A program made the translations under genes and the position numbers. The notes beneath the pieces were generated by a model. It was not told the DNA's origin and ran no database searches. It saw only the letters and a program-made list of their open reading frames with translations. Of a DNA stretch of 64,000 nt, positions 32,195-42,993 are shown piece by piece. The DNA lies in assembly GCA_964562015.1 (NCBI GenBank), contig CAZLRH010000001.1, positions 372,001-436,000 on the forward strand, read 5' to 3'. Origin of the DNA: CAZLRH01 sp964562015 (GTDB lineage: Bacteria; Verrucomicrobiota; Verrucomicrobiia; Opitutales; JABDGR01). How positions within the stretch are numbered: the stretch's first letter is position 1; every line of letters begins with the position of its first letter.

Positions 32195-33310
32195 CTACAT
32201 CTCGAAAAACCGCTTGGCTTTCTGGAAAAAAGATTCGCTGGTGGGTTGGTCGGCATCGCCGCAGGCTTGGGCGAATTCCTCGAGTTTTTTGCGCTGGTCC
32301 GCCGCGAGTTTGCGCGGCACCTCGATTTCTACGCGCACAAATTCGTCGCCCGGTTCGCCCCCGCGCAACGTGGGCATGCCCTTGCCGCGCAGGCGAAATT
32401 GCGTGCCACCGGCGGTGCCTGGCGGAATTTTCAATTGCGCCTTCCCGGTCAGGGTCGGGACATCGAGCTGCCCGCCCAGGGCGGCGAGCGTGAACTTGAT
32501 CGGCACCGTGCAGTGCAGGTCGTCGCCGTCACGCTGGAACAAATCATGTTCCCGCACATGCAGGAAAATATACAGGTCGCCCGCGGGGCCGCCCTGTGGG
32601 CCGGCTTCGCCGCCACCGGTGGAACGCAGTTTCTGGCCGCTGTCCACGCCGGGCGGGATGCGGACCTTGAGCTTGGTCGTTTCCATCGCGCGGCCTTCGC
32701 CACCGCAGACCTTGCACGGATTTGAAATCACCACGCCGCGACCGTGGCAAGTCGGGCAGACCTGGCGCACGCTGAAAAATCCGCGCGAGGCCACGACCTG
32801 GCCCGCGCCGCCGCAGCGGACGCATGTCTGTCGTTTCGAACCGGCTTCCGCGCCGCTGCCCGCGCAGGCCGCGCATGACGTCGCGCGCCGGTACTTGATC
32901 TCCTTTTCCACGCCAACCGCCGCCTCCTCGAGCGTGAGTTCCAGATCGTAACGCAAATCCTCGCCTGCCGGCGTGCCGCCCTGGTTGCCGCCGAAAAATT
33001 CGTCGAAAAAGCCGCTGCCGCGAAACATCTGGCGAAAGACATCCATTGGGTCGTGAAAGCCGCCCGCGCCACGCCCGCCGTTTTGAAAGGCGGCGTGGCC
33101 GAAGCGGTCGTAGGCTGCGCGCTTCTGCTCGTCACTCAAGACCTCGTAGGCGTGGCCGATTTCCTTAAATTTCTCCTCGGCCGCCTTGTCGCCCGGGTTT
33201 TTGTCCGGGTGATATTTGACGGCGAGGCGGCGGTAGGCCTTTTTAATCTCCTCGCCCGAGGATTCACGGGTGACCTCGAGGAGTTCGTAAAAGTCAACTT
33301 GCGTGGACAT
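32195..33310 (-). CDS. dnaJ: chaperone protein DnaJ
   Basis: 371 residues from ATG at 33310 (MSTQVDFYELLEVTRE); the longer frame to 33400 is not needed. J domain with HPD at 34-36 (KYHPDKNPG), a Gly/Phe-rich linker, a zinc region with four CxxCxGxG motifs (CAACAGSG, CVRCGGAG, CPTCHGRG, CKVCGGEG) and the two C-terminal substrate-binding domains. It stimulates DnaK ATPase in protein folding. It is divergent from mtnA and not beside dnaK or grpE here. Confidence 0.95.
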   Translation of the reverse strand: MSTQVDFYELLEVTRESSGEEIKKAYRRLAVKYHPDKNPGDKAAEEKFKEIGHAYEVLSDEQKRAAYDRFGHAAFQNGGRGAGGFHDPMDVFRQMFRGSGFFDEFFGGNQGGTPAGEDLRYDLELTLEEAAVGVEKEIKYRRATSCAACAGSGAEAGSKRQTCVRCGGAGQVVASRGFFSVRQVCPTCHGRGVVISNPCKVCGGEGRAMETTKLKVRIPPGVDSGQKLRSTGGGEAGPQGGPAGDLYIFLHVREHDLFQRDGDDLHCTVPIKFTLAALGGQLDVPTLTGKAQLKIPPGTAGGTQFRLRGKGMPTLRGGEPGDEFVRVEIEVPRKLAADQRKKLEEFAQACGDADQPTSESFFQKAKRFFEM

Positions 33311-33484
33311 GAGTGGTAATGGAGGCGGCGAGGCCGGGACGTAAAAGGGAATCAGACTACACTTTTGCGGGTCCGAGGCAAGGCCGGGAAGGGCCGCCAA
33401 AAAAGATTGAAAATGCGCACGAGTTCAACCTTGCTTCGTTCACCGGAGGTTCTCCCCGCGCCGGGCCCCGTCCGTCCCGTTTCC

Positions 33485-34567
33485 ATGCCGCAAGAAACCC
33501 GCACCGTTTTCTGGGACCGTGGCCAGGTGGTCATGATTGACCAGCGCCTGCTGCCGCAGAAATTTGTCCTGAAACGCTTCACCACGGCGCAGGCCGTGGC
33601 GGATGCTATTCGCGTGATGGTCGTGCGCGGCGCCCCGGCGATTGGCGCGTCGGCGGCTTTCGGCCTGGCTGTCGCGGCCCACCGCAGCAAAGCAAAAACG
33701 GTGGAGGCCCTGCGGCGGGAATTGCGGGCGGCCAGCAATGTGCTCGCGCGTTCGCGGCCCACCGCCGTCAATCTCTTCTGGGCCCTTGAGCGCCTCGGGC
33801 GAACCGCGGCCAATCCACGGCTGAAAACGCCGCCGGAAGTGCGCGCGGCGCTGCTGGCCGAGGCGCAGTTGCTGGCCGACGAAGACATAGCCACCAACCA
33901 GCGCATGGGTGCCCACGGCGCGGAACTCGTCCCGCCGCAGGCCACCATCATTCACCATTGCAATACCGGCGCGCTGGCTGCCGTCGGCTGGGGTACGGCG
34001 CTGGGAGTCGTGCGCTCCGCGTGGGTGGCGGGGAAAAATCCCCGCGTGCTGGTGGATGAAACCCGTCCACGCCTCCAAGGCGCGCGCCTCACGAGTTGGG
34101 AACTCAAGAATTTGGGCATCGAGCATCTCATCATCGCCGACGGAGCCTCGGGCCACTACATGCGCCGCACCAAGGTGGACCTCTGCCTCGTCGGGGCCGA
34201 CCGCATCGCCGCCAACGGCGACACCGCGAATAAAATAGGCACGTATAATTTAGCCGTGGTCGCCCGCGCCAACCGCGTGCCGTTTTACGTGGTCGCGCCC
34301 TTTTCCACCGTGGACCTCGCCACCGCGCACGGCGATTTGATCGAAATCGAGGAACGCGATTCAGACGAAGTCACGCACTTCGCCGGGAAACTCATCGCGC
34401 CCGCCGGTGTCCGCGGCGGCAATCCCGCCTTCGACGTGACGCCGAATGAATTCATCACCGCCATCATTACCGAACACGGAGTTATCCGCCCGCCGTTTCA
34501 AGTCAATCTACAACGCCTGGCCAATCGTCTGGTGGTGGCGGCGCGGCCGGTGCGCGGAGGCAAATAA
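33485..34567 (+). CDS. mtnA: methylthioribose-1-phosphate isomerase
   Basis: 360 residues from ATG at 33485 (MPQETRTVFWD), the usual MtnA length and N-terminus; longer frames exist upstream. It contains MVVRGAPAIGASAAFG, the catalytic Cys159 in HHCNTGALAAVGWG and the catalytic Asp239 in VGADRIAANGDTANKIGTYN. It isomerises 5-methylthioribose 1-phosphate to the ribulose form in methionine salvage. eIF2B-alpha-like sequences are related but lack this Cys/Asp pair. It diverges from dnaJ. No other salvage genes are adjacent. Confidence 0.95.
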   Translation: MPQETRTVFWDRGQVVMIDQRLLPQKFVLKRFTTAQAVADAIRVMVVRGAPAIGASAAFGLAVAAHRSKAKTVEALRRELRAASNVLARSRPTAVNLFWALERLGRTAANPRLKTPPEVRAALLAEAQLLADEDIATNQRMGAHGAELVPPQATIIHHCNTGALAAVGWGTALGVVRSAWVAGKNPRVLVDETRPRLQGARLTSWELKNLGIEHLIIADGASGHYMRRTKVDLCLVGADRIAANGDTANKIGTYNLAVVARANRVPFYVVAPFSTVDLATAHGDLIEIEERDSDEVTHFAGKLIAPAGVRGGNPAFDVTPNEFITAIITEHGVIRPPFQVNLQRLANRLVVAARPVRGGK

Positions 34568-34980
34568 GATTCCAACCGCTAGCAAAGCAGCGAGTGAGTG
34601 GGTCCGGGGAAATAGCCTGCTCGACCGGTGGTCGAAATAAGCAAATCTGCCGCACGGCCTCACTCTTGCAGTTACCTGACCAAACTATTGCAAAGTTCAG
34701 CAACCAGGCATTGCCTTGGCGGTTGGTAGGGATTATCCCAATTAGGGAAATTTCCGTGTTTTTCGATGGGACGCCACAGGCGGCGCGACCAAACGAATCA
34801 AACTGGATATTTCCCCTGATTTTTCCCGATTTTAGTGTCAATTAAACAACCAGAGGCCGTGCGCTCCATCCCAACCAGGATATTTTACTGCCGGTTTGCC
34901 CACCGCATCCGCCAATGATCCTTGCCTAGGAGTGTGCCCGGCCCTCAAATTTACGCCCACGTTCGCTGCTCAACTCATTC
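34568..34980. other. 413-base non-coding gap before the MoxR/vWA cluster
   Basis: No convincing gene in either direction; longer open frames in it are weak and overlap mtnA. It has AT-rich patches around 34730-34850 with several TTTCCC/GGGAAA copies. A weak promoter candidate, TTGCCT with TCAAAT 17 bases on, occurs near 34921-34949 shortly before the cluster's first ATG. Confidence 0.5.
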
Positions 34981-36354
34981 ATGACTCCCGCCCGGACTGC
35001 TCCCGAAATTTACTGGCGGACCCGTGCCCGGACGCTGGCGCGAGCGGTCAATGCCGGTTGGTGGTGGGATCGACTGACGCCCGCCCTAGTGGGCATCAAT
35101 CTCACTGCGGCGGCGGCCTTGGTGCTTTATCGGCAGATGCATTGGCCGGTGCTGAGCTGGATGGTGGGTCTCGGTGTCGCGTGGCTGGCGGCGGGGCTGT
35201 GGAGCCTGCGGCAGGCGCGCACACGTTTTTATGCCGACGCGGAGGGGCTGCTGCGACTGGAGACGCATCTGGGCTGGCACAACCGGCTCTCCGCCGCGGC
35301 GGCCGGCGGCGCGGCCTGGCCCACGCCCGCGAGTGAGAGGATCGACCCGGTGCGGTGGCGCCTCCAACGCACGTCCGGTCCGCTCCTGTTTTCAGCGGTG
35401 TTCCTGTTGCTGGGTACTTTCGTGCCGGTCGGCTCCGGCGCGAAAGCGAATTTGCCGCCCCCGACGCAACCACCGGCTGCGCTGCGTCAAGTGGAGACGT
35501 TGATTGAAACCTTGAAAGAGGAAAAAATCGTCGAGCCCACGGCGTTGCAAAATTGGGACGAACGCGCGATGGAACTGCGACTCAAACCCAGCCGCGAATG
35601 GTACGGCCAGGAGGGCTTGGAGGCCGCCGAGGCGCTGCGCGACCAGATGAGCCAGGAAGCCGACACCCTCGGCAAAAACTTGGCCAAGGCCGCCGCCCTC
35701 GCCAACGCGATGGCTGCACTGAATCCGGAGGCGCGTCCCGCGGAAATGAATGGCGCGATGGAGGCCATTTTGTCGAATCTCCAAAATGGCGGATTGCCTT
35801 TGAGCCAGGCGCTGGCCGCAGGGATGGCGTCGGTCGCCAACCTAACGCCGGAGCAACTTAAGCAACTCGCACAGCAATTGCAGCAGGCGGCCAAGGGGGC
35901 CTCGCCGGGCGCAGGTTCCACCCTTTCGTCACTAAGCGATGTGATGAGCGCCCTCGGCAAAAATAATGGCGGCGGTGCGCCCAGCTCAGCGCCAGCCCAA
36001 GGCGTAATGCTGAAAGGGCAAGCCGGCGGCGGGGGCGATGGGCAGGCGTCGCCGTTTATTTCCACCGGCGGCGTCAAAGGTGAATATGCCTCCAGTGCGA
36101 CGGCGCTGACATTTGGTACACCCACGGATTTAAAGGCCAACAAAGTCGAAGGCGTGTCGAATCCGAACATGAACGCGCCGGTACCGGGCGAAACCGTCGG
36201 CATCACCATGCGGGGCTCGAGCAAGCCGGATGAGCAGCAGGATGCCTTGAACGGCCCGAGCGGCGGCGGGCAGGCCGGCGCGGGCGGCGACGCCGTCTGG
36301 CTGCAGGACCTCACACCCCAGGAACGCACCGTCATCAAACGCTACTTTCAATAA
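34981..36354 (+). CDS. membrane protein of MoxR/vWA cluster (DUF4175-like)
   Basis: 457 residues. Two adjacent hydrophobic helices near residues 33-50 and 56-75, a third around 132-150, then a long soluble helical region: VETLIETLKEEKIVEPTALQ, then Gln/Ala-rich stretches (EQLKQLAQQLQQAAKG). The C-terminal third is Gly/Ser-rich low complexity ending VIKRYFQ. This resembles the DUF4175-type membrane proteins often placed first in MoxR clusters. It would be an inner membrane protein with a large exposed domain. The function is unknown. moxR starts 34 bases downstream. Confidence 0.7.
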   Translation: MTPARTAPEIYWRTRARTLARAVNAGWWWDRLTPALVGINLTAAAALVLYRQMHWPVLSWMVGLGVAWLAAGLWSLRQARTRFYADAEGLLRLETHLGWHNRLSAAAAGGAAWPTPASERIDPVRWRLQRTSGPLLFSAVFLLLGTFVPVGSGAKANLPPPTQPPAALRQVETLIETLKEEKIVEPTALQNWDERAMELRLKPSREWYGQEGLEAAEALRDQMSQEADTLGKNLAKAAALANAMAALNPEARPAEMNGAMEAILSNLQNGGLPLSQALAAGMASVANLTPEQLKQLAQQLQQAAKGASPGAGSTLSSLSDVMSALGKNNGGGAPSSAPAQGVMLKGQAGGGGDGQASPFISTGGVKGEYASSATALTFGTPTDLKANKVEGVSNPNMNAPVPGETVGITMRGSSKPDEQQDALNGPSGGGQAGAGGDAVWLQDLTPQERTVIKRYFQ

Positions 36355-36388
36355 CCCGCCGCCACTTAAACCACCTCATTCCCCTCGC

Positions 36389-37429
36389 ATGGATACCGCG
36401 CCCACTCCCCTTCCCCTCGCCGTCGATCCGGCAGCCACCCAACTGGCCGCCCGCCAGCTCGGCCTGCTGCGCCAGGCCGTGGCCCACGTTATTTTCGGAC
36501 AGGAGGAATTGATAGATTTGGTCATTACGGGCCTCCTGGCCGGTGGCCACATGCTACTGGAAGGCCTGCCGGGCCTGGGCAAAACGGAACTGGTGAAGTC
36601 GTTTTCGAAGGCGCTGCGGCTCGACACCAAGCGCGTGCAATTCACGCCCGACCTGCTGCCGGGCGACATCACGGGCAATCCCGTATTGCAGGAACACGAA
36701 GGCCAGCGGCGTTTCGTGTTTCAGCCCGGCCCGGTGTTCACGCACCTGCTGCTGGCGGATGAAATCAATCGCGCCAGCCCGAAAACGCAGTCGGCGCTGC
36801 TGGAGGCGATGCAGGAACGGCGCGTCACCGTCCTCGGCGAAACGCATGTGCTGCCGGAGCCGTTTTTTGTTTTGGCCACCCAAAATCCTATTGAACTGGA
36901 GGGCACCTACCCGCTCCCGGAGGCGCAGGTGGACCGTTTTCTTTTCAAACTCGAGGTCAACAAGGTTTCGACCGAGGTGTTGCAAAAAATCGTGCTCAAT
37001 CGCCGGCTGGGCGAGGAGCCCGCGCTGGCCGCCGTGCTCAGCCGCGAGCAACTCATGGAATTCATCGCGCTGACGCGCCAAGTTTTCATTCCACCGGTGG
37101 TGGCGAATTACATCGCGCGGCTGGTGAGCGCGACACACCCCGGCGGTTCGCAGGCGGCGCAAGCCATCAAATACGGTGCGAGTCCGCGCGCGGCCATTGG
37201 CCTGGCGGCGGCCGCCCGCGCCCGCGCGCTGCTGCAAGGGCGGCCCCATGTGGGGGCGGACGACGTGCAAGCGATTGCCAAACCCGTGCTCCAACACCGT
37301 CTCATTCTCCACTATCAAGCCCGGTTGGACGGGTTGAGCACGGGTGATGTCACCCAGAAATTGTTGGCGGAAGTGCCCGTCGAAGAAAAGCCGCTGCCGC
37401 GCACGATGGCCGCCGCCAAAGTCAGTTGA
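36389..37429 (+). CDS. MoxR-family AAA+ ATPase
   Basis: 346 residues. Walker A GLPGLGKT (59-66), Walker B LLLADEINRAS (ADEIN 123-127), a sensor-like ATQNPIELEGTYPLPEAQ stretch, then the C-terminal ATPase lid. MoxR ATPases act as chaperones on von Willebrand A proteins, and here three such proteins follow in the same cluster. It is cytoplasmic. The start ATG has a pyrimidine-rich leader instead of a Shine-Dalgarno. It is followed by the GATase-like membrane protein after 40 bases. Confidence 0.93.
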   Translation: MDTAPTPLPLAVDPAATQLAARQLGLLRQAVAHVIFGQEELIDLVITGLLAGGHMLLEGLPGLGKTELVKSFSKALRLDTKRVQFTPDLLPGDITGNPVLQEHEGQRRFVFQPGPVFTHLLLADEINRASPKTQSALLEAMQERRVTVLGETHVLPEPFFVLATQNPIELEGTYPLPEAQVDRFLFKLEVNKVSTEVLQKIVLNRRLGEEPALAAVLSREQLMEFIALTRQVFIPPVVANYIARLVSATHPGGSQAAQAIKYGASPRAAIGLAAAARARALLQGRPHVGADDVQAIAKPVLQHRLILHYQARLDGLSTGDVTQKLLAEVPVEEKPLPRTMAAAKVS

Positions 37430-37469
37430 GGAGAATATCGCCTTTCCCCTTTTTCCATCCCCTATCGCC

Positions 37470-39410
37470 ATGTTCGCCTGCCGTCCTGCCCCCTTCACGC
37501 CTTGGCTGCGGCGTGCCGTGGCTTTCGCGGTCGTGGCGGTTGCGCCTTGGGTGGCCGCTGCGCCGGGAGCTTCGCCCCCGCCCCCTAGCACGGGCACCAG
37601 CACGAGTGGCGTGGCGCTGATGCCCGTTTTAAATGTGCGCAATGTGCCGATGCAGCCGGGCACGGCCACCATTGCCGTCAGTAATCTCTTCACGGAAGTG
37701 CCGATGCACGGCTACGTGCCCTTGCATGTGACGATCAAGAATCTCGCCGAAAAGGAAGGCACCTGGGTTTTGCGGACGTCGAACAAGAGCTATCTTTTCC
37801 GCGGCGGAGTGGGCGCCTACTATGACACCGAGGTCTCCATCACTTTGGCCGGGCACGCCGCTAAAACGATTGAAGTACTGGCGCCGTTGCCGGATTTTGA
37901 CCCGCGAGGACCGCGCAACCTGGCCCTGTATGTCACCGGTCCGGGGGTCGAGAACAACAGTCCCGCGCCGTCGCTGGTCTGGACCACAAATGTGAATATG
38001 CGCCAGCCGCCGCCGTCGCCCGCCAGTACCCGCAGAGGCGCCCCGGGCGGCGCGCCCTCCCCGCCCACGCGCCGCGGGCAGGCCGACTGGCAACCCCGAC
38101 CGCTCGTTTTTGCCGGCATCTCCCCCACCATCAACCGCGACTTCGGCTATGCCTTGCTGGATTATCACAGCGGCGTCGCTTACCAGCAGTATTTACAGAC
38201 CGCGCTCGACCCGGCGCTCCTGCCCACGGACTGGCGCGGCTTTCTCGGGCTCAACGTCCTCGTCTATTCCGCCAGTGATTGGCTGGACGTGCCAGCGGAG
38301 ACGCGGGCGGCCATCCTGCAATGGGTGGCGGCGGGCGGGCAATTGCGCGTGATCACCAACCAGCCCGGCGGCCTCGGCCTGCCCCCGCACCCGGACAACC
38401 GCTATGGCGCCGGCACGCTTTATCTTTTTTCCGAGGAGGAGGCCGCCAACTTCAATTTCAAGGTCTCCCATCTTGATGCCTACGAGCGGTTGCCCTTCAA
38501 TTTTTACTGCTGGCCGCCCCCCAGCCTGGCGCTCCCGCTCCTCGCGGGCAAATCCCCGCCCATTTTTGAGTCGGCAGTGCCGGTCCTCAAAGACAATTAC
38601 GCCCTCGTGGCTTTTGTCATTATCCTGTTTGGCCTCCTGGTGGGTCCCGTCAACCTCTTCTTGCTCTGCGGCGGCCCGCGCCGGGCCCGCACGCTGTGGG
38701 TGACGCCCCTGCTTTCCGCCGGCGCCTCGGTCGTGCTCCTCGGCTTCATTCTCTACCGGGATGGCGTGGGCGGCCAGGGCGTTTACTATCGCGTGACGCA
38801 GTGGCAGGCGGACGGGCGCTTCGAGGTGGACACCCAGGTCAACACCCTCCTGACCGGGCTGCTGCTGCACCGCGATTTCCAACTGGCGGAGCCCGCGTGG
38901 ATGGTGGCCTTTGACGGCCCGAACAACCAGTCCCTCAAGACGGGGCAATTCGGGAGCGACGGGGTGCGCTATTGGGGCGATTGGCTGACCAGCCGGCAAA
39001 CCCAGACCCAGCGGGCGCAAACCGTAATCTCCTCCCGGTCCGCGTTGCGATTGGTGGCAGCGCCCGCCGGCACGACCGGGAAACCACCGTCCGTGCACTT
39101 GGAGTACACCGGCGCGCTGGAGAATCTTTTCTATATCGATGCGGACGGCCACGCGTGGAAAACAGCCCGCCTCACCCAGGGCCAGACCGTCGCGCTGACC
39201 CCGGCGACCCTGGAGGAAGTGGCGAACGCCTGGCTGGACCACCAGATGGCCGCGCCGACGTTGCTGAGCGGCCAGCTCGACCAGCTCGCGCCGCGTCCGG
39301 GTACGTTTTTCGCCACGGGCGACAGCCCCAACCTCGGCCTCGAGCCCCGCGGGCCAAGCCTGCACTGGACCGCCTTTCATCATTTAGTCACTGGTTCGGT
39401 TACGGAATAA
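37470..39410 (+). CDS. exported membrane-anchored GATase-like protein
   Basis: 646 residues from ATG at 37470 (a further-upstream start overlaps moxR). A signal peptide (about 1-30) precedes a Pro/Ser-rich linker, a beta-rich domain with VPMHGYVPLHVTIKN, and a GATase1-like domain (about 205-330: VFAGISPTINRDFGYALLDY then LNVLVYSASDWLDVP). Two transmembrane helices follow (ALVAFVIILFGLLVGPVNLF; VTPLLSAGASVVLLGFILY), then a beta-rich C-terminal domain. It looks like a periplasmic sensory or enzyme-like partner with no clear catalytic Cys. The family is common in Planctomycetota/Verrucomicrobiota next to ABC transporters. Confidence 0.75.
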   Translation: MFACRPAPFTPWLRRAVAFAVVAVAPWVAAAPGASPPPPSTGTSTSGVALMPVLNVRNVPMQPGTATIAVSNLFTEVPMHGYVPLHVTIKNLAEKEGTWVLRTSNKSYLFRGGVGAYYDTEVSITLAGHAAKTIEVLAPLPDFDPRGPRNLALYVTGPGVENNSPAPSLVWTTNVNMRQPPPSPASTRRGAPGGAPSPPTRRGQADWQPRPLVFAGISPTINRDFGYALLDYHSGVAYQQYLQTALDPALLPTDWRGFLGLNVLVYSASDWLDVPAETRAAILQWVAAGGQLRVITNQPGGLGLPPHPDNRYGAGTLYLFSEEEAANFNFKVSHLDAYERLPFNFYCWPPPSLALPLLAGKSPPIFESAVPVLKDNYALVAFVIILFGLLVGPVNLFLLCGGPRRARTLWVTPLLSAGASVVLLGFILYRDGVGGQGVYYRVTQWQADGRFEVDTQVNTLLTGLLLHRDFQLAEPAWMVAFDGPNNQSLKTGQFGSDGVRYWGDWLTSRQTQTQRAQTVISSRSALRLVAAPAGTTGKPPSVHLEYTGALENLFYIDADGHAWKTARLTQGQTVALTPATLEEVANAWLDHQMAAPTLLSGQLDQLAPRPGTFFATGDSPNLGLEPRGPSLHWTAFHHLVTGSVTE

Positions 39411-39418
39411 TTCGACTC

Positions 39419-40435
<1,017 letters not shown>

Positions 40436-40458
40436 CCCTTTCTCCTTCTCCCCCTTTC

Positions 40459-42015
40459 ATGCGCCTTCGACCGACCAGTGACTGGTTCAACCCGATGCTC
40501 GTGCGCGACCTGCGCCAGGGCCTGCGATCGCGCGGCTTCACCGTGGGCTTTCTGGTCCTGCAAAGCGCGATGGTGTTTTTTGTGGTGCTCGGGCTGGCGT
40601 CCGGCTCCTCGCAGGATGTCGGTGAAACGCTCACGGGCGTTTTCGGCGTCGGCACTTTTTTCTTTTTCCTGCTGTGCCTGCCGCTGATGGCCACCTTTGG
40701 CTTTACGGCTGAGTTCAGCGAGGGCCGGCTGGATTTGCTGCGGCTGACCCAACTGAGCGCGCGCAGCCTGCTGGCGGGCAAATGGCTGTCGCTCTGCGTG
40801 CAAGGGTGGCTCGTGGCAGTCACGCTGCTGCCCTATATCGTGCTGCGCTATTTTATCGGCGGCTTTGATCTCACGGGGCAATTGGCCGTCCTGGCGTTGG
40901 TGCTGGCCTTCAGCGCGCTGCTCGTGGGAGTCTGCCTGGCGCTGGCGTGCCTGAACAGCGCGATTGTGCGGGTGGTGAGCACGATTCTCACCATCGTCTT
41001 TCTCGTTGACCTCGGCTTTGCGGCTCCCTTCGGGAGTTCGGGCTTTTTGCAATTTTCAGTTTCGGGACTGGTCAATCTCGCGAAGATGCTGGCGGTGATT
41101 GGTCCGCCGTTGTTGTGGCTCTGCCTGGAATTCGGCGCGGCGCGGCTGGCCCCGGCGGCGGAGAACCACGATACCGGGCAACGGTGGATGGTCATCCTGC
41201 TTTTTGGCCTTTCGTTGCTGGGCCACGCATATCAGGAACTCCTGCACACTGGTCGTGCAGGCATGCCGCTGCTGAACCTTTTTGATACTTACGCCACCTG
41301 CATGGTCATTTGGGTGCTGGTCCAGGCCGCCGCCGAGGAGCCGTCACCCTTTCCGCACACCTTTCGCCCGTTTGTGCGTTGGGGCCGGCTGGGCCGGATG
41401 CTCGGACGCCTCATCCTTTACCAAGGCTGGCCTTCGGCGGTGCCGTTCACGCTGTTGGTGGCCGGACTGTTTTTCACGGAGGGGCTCATTTTCAATTTGG
41501 CCACCCTGTCAAAATTATCGGCGTTTTGTGCGTTGCTGCCACCGGCGGTTTTGTTCCCGCAGGTGGCCGGCTGGTCCCTGCGCAGCACCAGCATCGCGCC
41601 GCGCGCGCGCTACCTGCTGGTGGTCGTCGCCTGCACCATTTTTACGGTTGCCCTGCTTATTGTGAGCTCGGTGAACGGCCGGAGTCCGGCGCTGACCCTG
41701 CCCATTTGCCTCGCGCCGCCACCGGCCTGGGTGCTGCTTTGGAGCAATTACTATAATCCCGGCGGCTATGCCAGGGCTTGGAGTTATGACTACACTCAAA
41801 TGGCGTGGATCCTTGCGGCGCTGACCAGCGTGCCCACGATGCTCTTCGCACTACTGGCGGCGGTGCGCCACTGGCCGAAATTCGCCAGCCTGGAAGAGCG
41901 CGCGGAACGTACGGTTAAGCTGCAACCCGGATTTTCGGCGGTTTCCCCAATCCCACCGCCGCCGCCCACGGATTGTCCCGCCACCGCCCCGACGGAATCC
42001 ACGCCCCCCGCCTGA
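40459..42015 (+). CDS. ABC transporter permease (ABC-2 type)
   Basis: 518 residues with roughly ten to twelve hydrophobic helices, starting LVRDLRQGLRSRGFTVGFLV, a typical ABC-2 N-terminus. The central helices include FFFFLLCLPLMATFGFTAEF and LDLLRLTQLSARSLLAGKWL, a usual ABC-2 cytoplasmic coupling region. The C-terminus is Pro/Thr-rich. It should form the membrane channel driven by the ATPase 23 bases upstream. The gene is followed by the DUF58 gene after 42 bases. Confidence 0.85.
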   Translation: MRLRPTSDWFNPMLVRDLRQGLRSRGFTVGFLVLQSAMVFFVVLGLASGSSQDVGETLTGVFGVGTFFFFLLCLPLMATFGFTAEFSEGRLDLLRLTQLSARSLLAGKWLSLCVQGWLVAVTLLPYIVLRYFIGGFDLTGQLAVLALVLAFSALLVGVCLALACLNSAIVRVVSTILTIVFLVDLGFAAPFGSSGFLQFSVSGLVNLAKMLAVIGPPLLWLCLEFGAARLAPAAENHDTGQRWMVILLFGLSLLGHAYQELLHTGRAGMPLLNLFDTYATCMVIWVLVQAAAEEPSPFPHTFRPFVRWGRLGRMLGRLILYQGWPSAVPFTLLVAGLFFTEGLIFNLATLSKLSAFCALLPPAVLFPQVAGWSLRSTSIAPRARYLLVVVACTIFTVALLIVSSVNGRSPALTLPICLAPPPAWVLLWSNYYNPGGYARAWSYDYTQMAWILAALTSVPTMLFALLAAVRHWPKFASLEERAERTVKLQPGFSAVSPIPPPPPTDCPATAPTESTPPA

Positions 42016-42057
42016 GTGCGGGCTTAAAAATAATTTTTGCCGCTCCGGCATTTTCTC

Positions 42058-42993
42058 ATGGCCGCCCAAGCCACCGCCCCAAACCCGGCCTCGATGCCGG
42101 TCGCGCCGGTCTTGCTCACCGATTGCGGGCTCGACCATGCGGCCCGCTGCAAGCTCCAGGCGAACGCGGAAATCCTGGCCGGGCGCTTGCGATTGCCGCT
42201 GCGCGCGGCGGCGGGCGGCTTCGGCCAATGGCTGGGCACCGGCATCGGCGCGTCGCTGGAATTTCAGGATCATCGCGAATACCAGCCCGGCGACGATCCG
42301 CGCTACCTCAATTGGGCGGCGTACGCCCGCACCGGACACTACACGATGAAAATGTACCGGGAGGAGGTCAGCCCGCGGCTGGATGTGGTGCTGGATTGCT
42401 CGCCGTCGATGTTTTTGCAACCCGCGAAAGCTCGGCGCACGCTGGAACTCCTGGCCTTCACGCTCGCGTGCGCGGAGCATTCGGGTGCCCGCATGCGTGC
42501 GTACCAGGCCAATCCGGGTGCCACGGGTGAATTGCCGCGCGACGTGTTGCTCTCCCATGCGTGGGAACCCTTGCCGCCCCAAGGCGTGCAGGGTGCGCCC
42601 GCGCTCGGCCGCATTCCCTGGCGCCCGCAATCGCTGCGCGTTATCATCACCGACCTGCTTTACCCCGTGCCGCCGGAAAGCATCCTGAATCCCCTCATGC
42701 AAACGAGCGGGCGCTCGATTATTCTGTGTCCGTGGTCGCGGCTGGAGTCGGACCCGAACTGGGAGGGGCAAATTGAATTGCGTGAATGCGAAACCGGCGA
42801 AAAACGCCTGTACCAATTTGCCGGGGCGCGGCTCGAGCGCTATCGCGCCAACTACCGCCGGCATTTTGCGTTGTGGGATGAAGCCTGCCGCGGCCGCGCG
42901 GTGACGCTCGCGCGCATCCAGGACGAAGGCGAACTGCTGGACCGCCTGCTCGAATCCGCGCTGCCCAGCAACGCCGTGGAGTTATGCAACTGA
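42058..42993 (+). CDS. DUF58 protein with vWA-like domain
   Basis: 311 residues from ATG at 42058. The DUF58 signature EFQDHREYQPGDDPRYLNW (about 69-87) is complete, followed by a vWA-type MIDAS DxSxS at Asp113 (VLDCSPSM). These proteins are usually co-encoded with MoxR and BatA-type proteins, forming a complex regulated by the ATPase. Its stop overlaps the next gene's ATG by 10 bases, indicating translational coupling. Confidence 0.9.
   Translation: MAAQATAPNPASMPVAPVLLTDCGLDHAARCKLQANAEILAGRLRLPLRAAAGGFGQWLGTGIGASLEFQDHREYQPGDDPRYLNWAAYARTGHYTMKMYREEVSPRLDVVLDCSPSMFLQPAKARRTLELLAFTLACAEHSGARMRAYQANPGATGELPRDVLLSHAWEPLPPQGVQGAPALGRIPWRPQSLRVIITDLLYPVPPESILNPLMQTSGRSIILCPWSRLESDPNWEGQIELRECETGEKRLYQFAGARLERYRANYRRHFALWDEACRGRAVTLARIQDEGELLDRLLESALPSNAVELCN

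Noticed and set aside
34503..34841. 112-codon minus-strand frame in the gap after mtnA
   Set aside because: Overlaps the mtnA 3' end, composition is unlike a gene and no family is seen.
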